NCBI RefSeq assembly: GCF_003255815.1
Contig: NC_037672.1
Location: forward strand, 102,841,530 to 102,905,529
Direction of reading: 5' to 3'
Source of the DNA: Theropithecus gelada
Lineage: Eukaryota > Chordata > Mammalia > Primates > Cercopithecidae
DNA: 64,000 bases
In this document: piece by piece, positions 47,537 through 58,302 of the stretch
Position numbering within the stretch: position 1 is the stretch's first letter
How the letters are laid out: the number at the start of each line of letters is the position of its first letter
Notes under the pieces: generated by a model
Told to the model about the DNA's origin: nothing
Database searches by the model: none
The model's input: only the letters and a program-made list of their open reading frames with translations
Made by a program: the position numbers and the translations under genes

Positions 47537-50079
47537 GAACACTTGGACATAGGGTGGGGAATATCACACACTGGGGCCTGTTGTGGGGTCGGGGGAGGGG
47601 GGAGGGACAGCATAAGGAGATATACATAATGTAAATTATGAGTTAAAGGGTGCAGCACACCAACATGGCACATGTATACATATGTAACAAACCTGCATGT
47701 TGTGTACATGTCCCCTAGAAGTTAGAGTATAATAATAACAAAAAAAAATACTGGCAAACTGAATCCAGCAGCACATCAAAAACTTATCCACCACAATCAA
47801 GTCAGCTTCATCCCTGGGATGCAATGCTGGTTCAACAAATTCAAGTCAATAAATAAAACCCATCACATAAACAGAACCAATGATAAAAACCATGATTATC
47901 TCAATAGATGCAGAAAAGGCCTTCAATAAAATTCAACACCCCTTCATGCTAAAAACTCTCAATAAACTAGGTATTGATGGAACATCTCAAAATAGTAATA
48001 GCTAGTTATGACAAACCCATAGCGAATATCATACTCAATAGGCAAAAGCTGGAAGCATTCATTTTGAAAACCAGCACAAGACAAGGATGCCCTCTCTCTC
48101 CACTCATATTCAACATATTATTGGAAGTTCTGGCCAGAGCAATCAGGCAAGAGAAAGAAATAAAGGTTACTCACATAGGAAGAGAGGAGAGTAAGTCCAG
48201 TTGTCTGCTTGCAGATACATGATGGTACATTTAGAAAACACCATCATCTCAACCCAAAAACTCCTTAAGCTGATAACCAAATTCAACAAAGTCTCAGGAT
48301 ACAAAATCAATGTGCAAAAATCACAAGCACAAGCATTCCTATACATCAACGTTAGACAAGCAGAGAGCCAAATCATGAGTGAACTCCCATTCACAATTGC
48401 TACAAAGAAAATAGAAACCACGGCTCAAGGAAATAAGGGAGAACACAAATGGAAAAACATTCTGTGCTCATTGACAGGAAGAATCAACACTATGAAAATG
48501 GCCATACTGCCCTAAGTAATTTATAGATTCAATGCAATTCCCATCAAGCTACCATTGATTTTCGCCACAGAAAAAGAAAAAAATACTTTAAATTTCATAT
48601 GGAACCAAAAAAGAGCCCATATACCCAAGATAATCCTAAGCAAAAAGAACAAAGCTGGAGGCATCACACTACCTGACTTCAAACTATAAAACAGCATGGT
48701 ACTGGTACTAAAACAGAGAGACAGACCAATGGAACAGAACAGAGGCCTCAGAAATAATGCCATACATCTACATCTGATCTTTGGCAAACCTGACAAAAAC
48801 AAGCAATGGGGCAAGAATTCCCTATTTAATAAATGGTGTTGGGAAAACTGGCTAGCCATATGCAGAAAACTGAAACTGGACCCCTTCCTTATACCCTATA
48901 CAAAAATTAACTCAAGATGAGTTAAAGACCTAAATGTTAAACCAAAATCTTAAAAACACTAGAAGAAAACCTAGGCAATATCATTCAGGACATAGGCATG
49001 GGCAAAAATTTCATAGCTAAAACACCAAACAAATGCCAAAATCTACAAATGGGATCTAACCAAATCAAAGAGCTTCTGCACAGCAAGAGAAACTCTCATC
49101 AGAGTGAACAGGCAATCTACAGAATGGGAGAAAATTTTTGCAATCTATCCATCTGACAAAGGTCTAACATCCAGAATCTACAAAGAACTTAAATTTACAA
49201 GAAAAAAAAAACATCAAAAAGTGAACAAAGGATATGAAGAGACACTTCTCAAAAGATGGCATATGTGGCCAACAAACCTATGAAAAAAGAGCTCATCATC
49301 ACTAGTCATTAGAGAAATGCAAATTAAAACCACAATGAGATACCATCTCACGCCAGTTAGAATGGAATTAAAAAATTAGGAAACAACGGATGCTTGTGAA
49401 ATTCCATGGGGAAATAGGAATGCTTTTACACTGTCAGTGGGAGTGTAAATTAGTCCAACCATTGTGAAAGACAGTGTGGCGATTCATCAAGGATCTAGAA
49501 CCAGAAATACCATTTGACCCAGCAATCCTGTCACTGGGTATATACAAAGGATTGTAAATCATCCTACTATAAAGACACATGCAAACATATGTTTATTGCA
49601 GCACTATTTACAATAGCAAAAACTTGGAACCAACACAAACACCCATCAATGACATACTGGATATAGAAAGTGTGGCACATATATACCATGGAACACTGTA
49701 CAGTCATAAAGAAGAATGAGTTCCCTTTGCAGGGACATGGATGAAGCTGGAAGCCATCATTCTCAGCAAACTAACACACGAACAGAAAACCAAACACTAC
49801 ATGTTTTCACTCATAAGTGAGAGTTGAACAATGAGAACACATGGACACAGGGAGGGGAACATCACATACCAGGGCCTGTCGGGGGAGTGGCAGGCAAGGG
49901 GAGGGACAGCATTATGACAAATACCTAATGCATGTGGGGCTTAAAACCTAAATGATGAGTTGATAGGTGCAGCAAACCACCATGGCACATGTATATCTAT
50001 GTAACAAGTCTGCCTGTTCCGTACATGTATCCCAGAACTTAAACTTTAAAAGAGAAAGGAAAAAATTAGTCTAGACTTA

Positions 50080-50448
50080 ACATATTCACTTTTTAAAAAT
50101 ATTTCTGTGTTGTTTATATTTTCCCCACTAGGAAAAATAAAAAGTGATAGTGAGAAAAAGAGGTGGAGGTGTGAACGCACCTATTCCAAGGTGTGGATCC
50201 AGTCCTCCTGGGGCATTCTGCAGGTAGCCTCAGGCTACCAAAAGTTATCTTCCCGGTACCTGAACTGACAAGCTCAACATTCATTTTGATTTCATTTGAG
50301 TCTGAACATGTTTATGCTCACCTTCAAGAGGAAGGACATCATATTCCTCATTCCTTGGAAATGGTACCTTGGATGCAAGGACATAGAAAGCAGAGACACA
50401 TAAAGCCAATAAACTGTTTCCTTCTTATGTGTTGATTACATCTAGGGC
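50080..50448. other. Intergenic, no recognised feature
   Basis: Nothing supported. The 80-codon ORF at 50193-50435 has no recognisable domain. Confidence 0.5.
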
Positions 50449-50536
50449 CAGCTTCAAGTATGCAATCAGTCACACAGGGCCCTGTCCTCAGAGGGGTTTA
50501 ATGTTCTGCTGTCACCCTCTTGAAATTCTTAATGTT
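50449..50536 (+). mobile_element. hAT-like MITE relic, first part (tentative)
   Basis: The stretch ctagggccagcttcaagtat and the following gctgtcaccctcttgaaattc near 50508 resemble a known class of mammalian hAT MITE. Family not named. A part that would normally follow directly lies instead at 51459-51516. Confidence 0.35.
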
Positions 50537-51458
50537 ACTTTGAATCTATGTAAGTGAAGTCTGATGTGATGATGGAAATGTGCTGGGAACTTAGAGCCGG
50601 GCTCATACCACTTCCCTAGGGTAGGTGCTGAGATGCTTACTTTCTTACTTCCTGGAGACCTGGTCTGCCCAGGTTCCTCCCTCCCTGTGACCACAGCTGC
50701 CCTCCATCCCCTGCAGGGAGTAGAGATGGGATGGGATCAGGCAAGTACACTGGATGGCAGCCACACTAGCAACACTGTGGTGCATCTGGTGAGCAGCTGA
50801 CCAGTCTGTATCTCAGAAGAGGAAGTCTCTCATTTGCGCATCCCTGATCCAAGTACCAATCTTCTTGTGACATGGAAGCTGAAAAGATCCTTGGGTTTCT
50901 CCTGTCTTTCATGGGTTGGGGAATGTGCCCATGGGAAGGGGACGTGCCTGGCTTGATCTTCCCAAACCCCACCCCCAACCAAGGAACAGCTCAGCAGTTT
51001 GGCTGCTGGTGGGAATTGGTATCTGACCTGCGTGGCAGGTCATGGCCTCAGGTAACTATGAAGGTCTGTACTTGTCCATGGAATATTCTCATGCCCAGTG
51101 TCTATACTTGTTCCTCAAATATTCTCATGCCCAAGTACCTGTGGAGAGAAAAGGATCCTATCTTCTTCTTTCTAGTTTTCCTGAATCTGGTGTTTATCTT
51201 AGGCACTCTTTGAAGGGGATTAGCCACAAAATTCAAATTGTGTAATTTCAGTGTTTCTGTGTATGAGTTAGATGCTCTGATATTTGAATTTTAAACTAGC
51301 ACTGCATAGTATAAATGAATGGTAAAACATGTTAATAATTTAAAATTTTAATTTTTTTCACTTAAAATATTACATAACAAATAGAATACACCAGGCCAAC
51401 TCAAGAGGAAGAAAGGAAGTTTATGTGACTCTTCAGTGGACAATATTTTCCTGCTTTT
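50537..51458. other. Intergenic; 36-bp tandem duplication inside
   Basis: About 0.9 kb separates the two parts of the hAT-like relic. No repeat family was identified. Two 36-bp imperfect tandem units lie at 51065-51136. The ORFs at 50872-51245 are unsupported. Confidence 0.4.
51065..51136. repeat. 36-bp tandem duplication
   Basis: Copies at 51065-51100 and 51101-51136, each with aatattctcatgccca, differ at several positions. Confidence 0.85.
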
Positions 51459-51516
51459 TGAACAAGAGGCCTCAAATTTTCATGGTACACTGGTGCCTTA
51501 AATTATGTAGCCTTGA
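51459..51516 (+). mobile_element. hAT-like MITE relic, second part (tentative)
   Basis: ctttttgaacaagaggcctc and attatgtagccttg near 51500 match the far end of the same class of element as 50449-50536. If right, the original element was split by an insertion of about 0.9 kb. Confidence 0.35.
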
Positions 51517-51806
51517 TGATTAGATTGATTTTCAATCAGCAAAGGAGTACCTTTTAAGTGTAGATATCCTTCTAAGATCTCCTCAGAATGTGTAGATTTT
51601 TCTCCATGCCTTATAATACTTCACTTATCTCTATATTTCTGTTTTTAAATTCTGCCCTTACTAAGTTGTAAATTCTGTAGACAACAACTACCTTATTCAC
51701 CTTTCATCTAATTCCTCTTAAATCTAGAGCAATGGTCCAAATATGGAAGATACTCAATTAAAATTTGCTGCATGCCTGAAAATCACAAATAAGGAAATAT
51801 TTAAAA

Positions 51807-52222
51807 TGCCCATATGGTTCGGATGTTTGTCCCCTCCAGATATGATGCTGAAATGTGATCCCCAGTATTGGAGGTGGGCCTGGTGGGAGGCATTTGGGTC
51901 ATGGGGCAGATCCCTCATGAATGGCTTGATGACAGCCCTATGCTAATGAGTTAGTTCTTGCTCTTTTAGCTCATTTAGTGGTGGCTGGTTGTTTAAAGGA
52001 GCCTGGCACCTCTGCCCCCCCCTTTCTCTTGCCATGTGACATGCCTGCTCCCCCTTCACTTTCTGCCATGAGGAAAAGCTTCCTGAGGACTCACCAGCAG
52101 CTGAGTAGATGAGGATATGATGCTTGTATAGCTTACACAACTGTGAGCCAAATAAACCTCTTTTCTTTATGAATTACCCAGTCTCACATATTCCTTTATA
52201 GCAATGCAAAATGGATTAATGA
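51807..52222 (+). mobile_element. MaLR LTR (MST/MLT type), sense
   Basis: The LTR starts near catatggttcggatgtttgt (51811) and has tggaggtgggcctggtggga near 51870. It ends near atggattaatg (52211-52221). An AATAAA sits at 52151-52156 inside it, as is usual for these LTRs. No internal sequence follows, so it is a solo LTR. The target duplication is not clear. Confidence 0.85.
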
Positions 52223-52259
52223 AAACGCCTCCAAGGAGCTTGTCATTTTAAAAATAAGA

Positions 52260-52730
52260 ACCCAGAAAAGAGATAAATCCAAACTTTCCATGTTCATCCC
52301 TGTTTCTTTCCTGAGCTTCAGGCTATAGTTCCAACTGCTTGCTGGATAAACATCTTCATCTGAATGCCCCATGGACACCTCAAATTCAACATGCCCAGCT
52401 TATCTTTATCTACCTTCACCTCATCACCTCTTTCCCTCCTTCTGGGATTTCTAGTAAATGGCTCCACCATTTCCCTTGTTACTCAAGCCAGAAACGTGGC
52501 CACTGTGCCTGAATCTTTCTTCTTCCTATCTCCCATATCAATCTTTGAGTCTATTCATCTTACCAGCTAAGTCTCTCTTGATATTTACTTTTAAAATCTC
52601 TTCATTTCCTCCTATTGCCAATCACCTCCCCAACGCCCAGTTCAGGACATCCCCATCTATTGCCCGGACTATACTTGTCATTCAGTCTCTCTACTTTTAT
52701 TATTTTCCCTCCTTATCCTTCCACCTACAT
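52260..52730 (+). mobile_element. L2 fragment
   Basis: The order of segments follows the L2 3' ORF region: ttcaggctatagttccaact near 52317, then caaattcaacatgcccagct near 52381, then tggctccaccatttcccttg near 52459, then agccagaaacgtggccactg. The plus-strand ORFs at 52364-52766 are L2 debris. Confidence 0.75.
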
Positions 52731-52920
52731 TTAATTGATAGAGGATATCTTGAAATAATTGACTGAAAAGTTTTAATTCTGTTTTATGTTGGTAAATTGA
52801 TAAAATAGTTATATTCAAAAACTGCTTTTATAATTCCTCAAAACCACAATGAGATCTCACTTTATACCTAACAAGATGGCTATAATTTTTAAGTTTTTTA
52901 ATTGAAAAAAAAAAAAAAAC

Positions 52921-53160
52921 CGGCCAGGCATGGTGGCTCACACTTGTAAACTTGGCACTTTGGAAGGCTGAGGCAGATGGATTGCTTGAGCCCAGGAGTT
53001 TGAGACCATCCTGGGAAACATGGTAAAATCCTGTCTCTACAAAAAATACAAAATTTAGCTTGGTGTGGTGGTGTATGCCTACAGTCCTAGCTACTCAGGA
53101 GGCTGAGGTGGGAGGATCACTTGAGCCTGGGAGGTTGAGACTACAGTGAGCCATGATTGT
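52921..53160 (+). mobile_element. Alu lacking its 3' end, followed by a polypurine tract
   Basis: Left arm and most of the right arm are present. The last about 50 bases before the A tail are missing: the right arm stops after gagccatgattgtg at about 53160 and a GGGAAA/AAAAAG tract follows directly. Confidence 0.85.
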
Positions 53161-53262
53161 GAAGAAAAAGAAGGAAAAGGGAAAGGGAAAGGGAAAGAAA
53201 AGAAAAAGAGAAAGAGAAAGAGAAAAAGAAAAAGAAAAAAAAAAGGAGAAAAAGAAAAAATT
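53161..53262. repeat. Polypurine (GGGAAA/AAAAAG)n tract
   Basis: About 100 bp consist only of A and G on the plus strand, and T and C on the other. It looks like an expanded, mutated Alu A tail. Polypurine tracts can form triplex DNA and vary in length. The Phe/Ser-rich ORFs on the minus strand come from this tract and are not genes. Confidence 0.9.
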
Positions 53263-53945
53263 GTTGGTAAGAATTTGAAGACTGAAACCCCTGTGCATTG
53301 CTGGTGAGAAAGTAAAATGGCACAGCCAGTGTGTAAAATAGTTCTGCAGCTCCTCAAAAAAAGGTAATTATAGAATCATGGATTAGCAGTTTTTCTCTTA
53401 TGTACATACCCAAAGGAATGAAAATGGATTCAACCAGATACTTGTATGCCAATGTTTGTTTGCAGCATTACTTACAATAGCCAAAAGATGGAAATAGTTC
53501 AAGTACCCATCAATAGATACTTGGATAAAGAAAATACCGTGTATCTATGTATACAATGGAATATCACTCAGTCATAAAAAGGAATGAAAGTTCTGATACC
53601 TGCTACAACATGGATGAACCTCAAAAACATTATATTGTATGAAAGTAGCCAGGCATAAAAGGACGAATCCTATACAATTCCACTTATACAAAATAACAAA
53701 AACAGGCAAGATCATAGAGACAGAAAACAGATTAGAGGTTTCCAGGGGCTGGGGTGAGAGGGAAGTAGAGAGTTATTGCTTAATGGATACAGAGTTTCTG
53801 TTTGGGTGATAAAAGAATATTGGAAATAGATAGTGGAAATGGTTATACAACATAGTGAATGTAATTAATATCACTGAAATATACACTTTAAAATGGTGAA
53901 AATGTCCAATTTTATGCTACAGTTTACCACAACACATAAAATTCT

Positions 53946-54241
53946 TTCCAGAAATAACATTCTTGTACATTAAAGCAAAAAAAAAAAAAAATCCTTCTTT
54001 AAATGGATTATCTGAAATTTAAAATTATATTAGTAGAATAATTGTTCTTGATACATATTTACGTGTGGTATTTACTTTCTTTGCTGTAAATTACACTATG
54101 AATGCTATTTTCCCCAAAACATTAAAATTTTCATTAAATTATCTGAATTTTTTTATAGCTGAATTTTATCGTTAAAAAATTTGAAGTTGTTACACCTTTA
54201 ATGGACTCTTCCCTGAAGTCTACATTATGTTTCATTGAGAG
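53946..54241. other. Intergenic, AT-rich, no recognised feature
   Basis: Nothing supported beyond an A run at 53976-53990. Confidence 0.45.
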
Positions 54242-54250
54242 AGCACTCTT

Positions 54251-54553
54251 ATTGATTATTTATTTATTTAGAGACAGAATCTCACTCTGTCACCCAGAGG
54301 GGAGTGCAGTGGCACGATCTTGGCTCACTCCAACCTCTGCCTCCCTGGTTCAAGCGATTCTCCTGCCTCAGCCTCCCAAGTAGCTAGGACTACAGGTGTG
54401 CACCTCCATGAACAGAAAACTTGTATTTTTAGTAGAGATGGGGTTTCACCATATTGGCCAGGCTGGTCTCAAACCCCTGACCTTGTTATCCGCCCACCTC
54501 AGCCTCCCAAAGTGCTGGGATTACAGGTGTGAACCATCGTGCCCAGCCGAAAA
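54251..54553 (-). mobile_element. Alu, antisense
   Basis: Both arms in reverse orientation, starting from a TTTA-type tail. A 9-bp duplication, agcactctt, lies at 54242-54250 and 54554-54562. The ORFs here are Alu read-through. Confidence 0.9.
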
Positions 54554-54562
54554 AGCACTCTT

Positions 54563-56100
54563 CACAGTACCTGGTAAGCCCATACCAAAATTGAATGTTG
54601 CATATTGAAATTATAGGTATTTCAGGTCAAATATTTTCACAGATACTATCTTTCTGCTATTCTTTAGAGTGCTTTTCTGCAATATATAATTTTACAAAAC
54701 AAGTTTGTCCAAAAGTTGCCTCTATTTATGATCCTTCTTAATGTTACATCGAATTTAGATGTTAAATATCGTAAACCTTTTCACGTCCTTCCGTCTTAGC
54801 ATAGAATACTGATTCATCCAGTTAAAAACAGGAGCTCCATTAAAAGGTTGTTCCCACAAATGGAAATATTGCAAAGCAAAATTTAGAACTTGAGAATTAG
54901 ATATTACATGCCACTTAAATCCTCATTAGGTATTTCCATTCTTATGTTGCAGAGATAAATTTGAATGTCTTCCTACTTCTAAGCTTTCGTTTGTCACCCC
55001 CAGTAAATATAATTTGCTAAATAATTTTTTGGTGTTCCATTTATTAAAAACTTGCATTAAATATTCCCAACTTATTTTAAACAAAACAGTCAAAGGAATT
55101 GTCCACAAAATTTTAAAACCACTGTAGGTCACTTAGGCTGATTTGCAGAGAGTCCTCCAAAGGCTCAGACATGTCTAAAATACAATTATTGATGCGAATA
55201 GGAAACAATTGTGCCATGAAAAAGTAGTCTTGTGTATTTAACATTATCAGCATCATGAATTCGTATAGATTGTTTACATATTGATTTTTATATATTCAGA
55301 GTTCTATTTACTCTGAATATATTAAAAATGTATTTAATTGGTAGAATAGCAGCTTGTTTAGTTGCATTTATAAAGTATGTATGCACCACAAAAAAATCCA
55401 AGTACATACGTTTCAGCTCCATAAGTTTCTTAAATTTACTATAAATATAATGGTTTATACCATGCCTGTTGTCCTTCACCAAATTTGTATTTCTCTTGTC
55501 ACAAAATAATTTCTTGCTCAAAGTTGAACTTTTAAAACTAAACTTGCAATAGTATTCACAATCATGCCAACCAAATGAACTTCCAAAAAAAGTATACTTT
55601 GGTTCCATGAATTACATGTTTTTTTAAAAGGGAACATTACTGGAATTGGTTTCTATTATTTAAAGCATCTGATAATACCAGCATAAACTGGCATAATTTG
55701 ACTGAGAATTTTTCTTCCATTAATGGAGCCAATATATTAAGAATTTTCACTTCACTTTTGGTAAGTTCACTAGAAACCTTGGAAATGAAGATGAGCAGAG
55801 CAGTTATTTGCTGTAATACAAAGTCATGTTTCATAGACTAATAAGGAAATGCATTTTCTGCATCTGTACAAATTAAATTGTTATACAGTTTTCTTATAAA
55901 TATTAAGTTTTGTGAGAGATTTTTCAGCAGACTTTTTTCTGGTTTCATTTGGTTGGTGATATCATTTTATGCAAGTTATCCAATCACCATCTACTTTCTC
56001 AAGAAACCATTCACTACTTAATTCTTCATTGAATGTAGGCTTTTGACTATTTAAACTCATGGCTACTGAAAGCATTCTTTGCTAAATAAAAGAACACCAT
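54563..56100 (-). other. Unidentified minus-strand ORF cluster (possible old processed pseudogene)
   Basis: Read on the minus strand, three ORFs follow each other: 55637-55834 (65 codons), 55288-55608 (106 codons) and 54926-55132 (68 codons). A shorter open stretch near 56060-55965 precedes them. They are separated by stops and frame changes. The residues look somewhat protein-like, with amphipathic patches rich in Lys, Leu and Phe, but I do not recognise the family. It could be a decayed processed pseudogene or chance ORFs in AT-rich DNA. I see no clear A tail or target duplication. Confidence 0.3.
55284..55329. repeat. AT-rich inverted repeat (13-bp perfect stem)
   Basis: atatattcagagt (55290-55302) and its exact complement actctgaatatat (55310-55322) are separated by 7 nt. 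A further T/A stretch on each side can extend the stem with one bulge. Confidence 0.9.
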
Positions 56101-56473
56101 CAAACAATGAAATTAAATAATTGTAGATGTATACCCTCTAATAAATCACAAACCCACTGTAGTAAATATTGAGAATTCTCTTTTTATGCTTTACCAAAAG
56201 ACCACCCAACTTCTAGTTCCTGCTCATTATTTCATGTACATTTAACCTTTACTGACTCTTATTTTCTACTCACCATGATGGTTTCCTATGTCTCATAGAC
56301 TGGCATAACTGGCTGGCACATCAGATAGAGAAGTTTCAAATACTTCTCCCACCACTGCCCAAGACTTAAAAGACTCGAACATAGTTGCCTGGCCCCTTCA
56401 ACGGCTCCTTCTAAGCTAATGTTCAAAACCTTTGGGATAGCCTATGACATTCTTCATGCAATGTACTTTCTCA

Positions 56474-56523
56474 TCTCTTGCCATCCTCACCTCACATAGT
56501 AGAATTCACCTTCTTTGAATAAG
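56474..56523 (+). repeat. 50-bp dispersed repeat, copy 1
   Basis: 46 of 50 positions match 58253-58302, starting at tctcttgccatcc. The flanking sequence does not match, so it is a short duplicated segment or two pieces of one uncatalogued repeat. Confidence 0.85.
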
Positions 56524-57043
56524 GAGAAACGTAGTAGTATAGGGGGAACTAACTCAATTTCCTTAAGCTATCCTGCCATGATTTCCTTGCAAGATCTAAG
56601 ATCTGCCTGTGGGTCTGGCTGACTCTTCCCCTTCCTTGAGGTATCAGGCCAGATGTAACTTCTACTAGGAAGGTCTTTTGGACTGCAAGTCTGAGTAAGG
56701 AGCCTTTCCCATCTGCCCTTACTGTGCTCCTCCTTCATAACACTCACTGCTCTCTAGTAGAATCTAACCTGTGTTCTTTTCTGATCCTTCTGTTTTAACT
56801 AGTGTCCAAGAAAGCAGACATGCCTTACTTACCATTATATAGCTATATAGTACACATAGTTAGCCCTTAAAATATTATTTACATACATGAATGACAATAA
56901 AAGACAGCATATAATCAGTGCCAAATTAGTAGTATAGAGAGACAATAACTGCTGTGAGTACAGAGGAGTAAGAGTACACTTTAGACCCATTCCATTTCAC
57001 TAAAGATATATTTGGTCTAGATCCTAAGGAACTCAAATAGGAA

Positions 57044-57073
57044 GGGTCAGGGTCAGAGTTAAGGTTAGGGTTA
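57044..57073 (+). repeat. Telomere-like hexamer run
   Basis: Five hexamers in register (gggtca, gggtca, gagtta, aggtta, gggtta) are close to the vertebrate telomere unit. It is short and imperfect. Confidence 0.75.
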
Positions 57074-57480
57074 GATTTCAATAGGGTAGGGCCCAGGACA
57101 TACATAACTATTGGAGCAGCTTGCCTGTAGAGTATGTGAAAGGGCTTGGAACATAATGAAAAATATCAGTGAGGCCCCGTTGTAGGTCTTGGATTCCAGT
57201 CTAAGACATTTAATTTATCTTGTAGGCATGGGGAAGTCACTAAAAATTTGTGGGCCGGCATTCCAGCATTTTACAATACAGCTAACTAGATTTAGTTTGG
57301 TAAAGAACATACTGGAAATCCTGAAGCTGTACATTTCTAACAAATACTTTCTCAATTTAGATTCAGAGCTGGGTCTGCCTTCCATAACCACAATCACACC
57401 CACAGAATAAAAACTAGTCAATGAATTTCTATAGATGCCCAGAAATTCCTAGGAAGCTGAAGAGTATCATCTTAGTCTCA

Positions 57481-57499
57481 AAAAAAAAAAAAAAAAAAG
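57481..57499. repeat. Isolated poly-A run
   Basis: About 18 A bases without a recognisable Alu or L1 in front. It may be the tail of a very short or decayed retroposon. Confidence 0.6.
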
Positions 57500-57738
57500 A
57501 AATGCACGCAATGTTAACATCTCAGTAATTGGGAAGGGTCCTCAAATCCTTCCAGTAATGGAGTTAGATATACCTCATGTTGGCAGTGACATTCAAACTA
57601 GTTTCTCAAATATGAATTTGAAAACTCATTATATAGATGTACACAAGATATTCTCATCTTTTTGCCCCTTATTCTTAAGGCTGTCAGAAACTTCTTACCA
57701 GTTGAATGGGAGCCACTGTAGAAATGTAGTGTGTGTAG

Positions 57739-57759
57739 ACTCACACACACACACACACA
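57739..57759. repeat. (CA)n microsatellite
   Basis: About ten CA units, preceded by a short GT-rich stretch (gtgtgtgtag). Confidence 0.9.
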
Positions 57760-58252
57760 AACACCAATGTGATTCAGACATGAAATGACTTGGCATAAAG
57801 CTGTTGTCAGCTGTGTTATTAAATGCACCACTCTAGTAATGCCTGTCCCACTTCCTGTGCCTTCATCCCACCTCCCACTAACTTTGCTGTCTTTCATTTT
57901 GAATGGAACTACGTATTAAGGAATCCAGAAGGGCTCTTTCTCCTTTAACACTAGCAGCATTTTATCGTATACTATCTGGTTGGTTGGCCATATGTATCTA
58001 CCTTCGTACCCATAACACAAACACACATGTGGCAAATATGTCCTTACTAAGTACCAATGCAGATGACAATTTGGGAGGAGTTCACTTAATCAATTCAAAT
58101 GGCAAAGCAGATAAAAATGGTAAATTTCACAGTTCAGCAGTAAAATAATAGTACCCTGTTATTTAACTGACATGGACAACAATCCTGTCTTAAAAATATG
58201 CATCTGACCAGTTTCTTTTATATTCAAAGACACATAGTTACATCTCTCCTCT

Positions 58253-58302
58253 TCTCTTGCCATCCCCACCTCACATAGTAGAGTTCACTTTCTTGGAATA
58301 AG
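58253..58302 (+). repeat. 50-bp dispersed repeat, copy 2
   Basis: Partner of 56474-56523, about 1.78 kb away in the same orientation, with four mismatches. Confidence 0.85.

Larger units (their letters stand above)
41633..47744 (+). mobile_element. Complete L1PA (about 6.1 kb, L1PA7-8 style), nested in the outer L1PA
   Basis: Exact 15-bp duplication aaaatactggcaaac at 41618-41632 and 47745-47759. Contents: 5' UTR at 41633-42614, with its start diverged; ORF1 from 42615; ORF2 from 43697 to 47536; then a 3' UTR with a G-rich patch at about 47577-47605 and an A-rich tail. The ORF1 N-terminal type and the site of the ORF1/ORF2 gap fit L1PA7-8, an age near the divergence of the main catarrhine groups. 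It is younger than the outer element. Frames are broken. Confidence 0.95.
41324..50059 (+). mobile_element. 5'-truncated L1PA (outer), split by a second complete L1PA
   Basis: The outer element begins within ORF2 at 41324 and is interrupted at 41632. It resumes at 47745 and ends in an A-rich tail at about 50059. Flanks aaaaaattagtctacactta (ending 41323) and aaaaaattagtctagactta (50060-50079) form a 20-bp target-site duplication with one mismatch. The ORF2 fragments have several frameshifts, including one in the FADD region near 48210. Non-functional. Confidence 0.93.
52830..53945 (+). mobile_element. Old L1 3' end (L1M/L1MA age), with an Alu inside
   Basis: Before the Alu: ctcaaaaccacaatgagat near 52838. 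After it, the ORF2 3' part and 3' UTR run from about 53263 to about 53945, with catcaatagatacttggata near 53509 and ggctggggtgagagggaagt near 53747. 5'-truncated and dead. Confidence 0.8.
56101..57480. other. Intergenic, no gene; telomere-like hexamers and one half of a local repeat
   Basis: No gene or named transposon is supported. It contains the first copy of a 50-bp local repeat (56474-56523) and five tandem GGGTTA-like hexamers (57044-57073). ORFs at 57189-57421 are opposite-strand shadows of each other. Confidence 0.5.

Noticed and set aside
53091..53357. Phe/Ser-rich minus-strand ORFs
   Set aside because: They come from the polypurine tract and the adjoining Alu.
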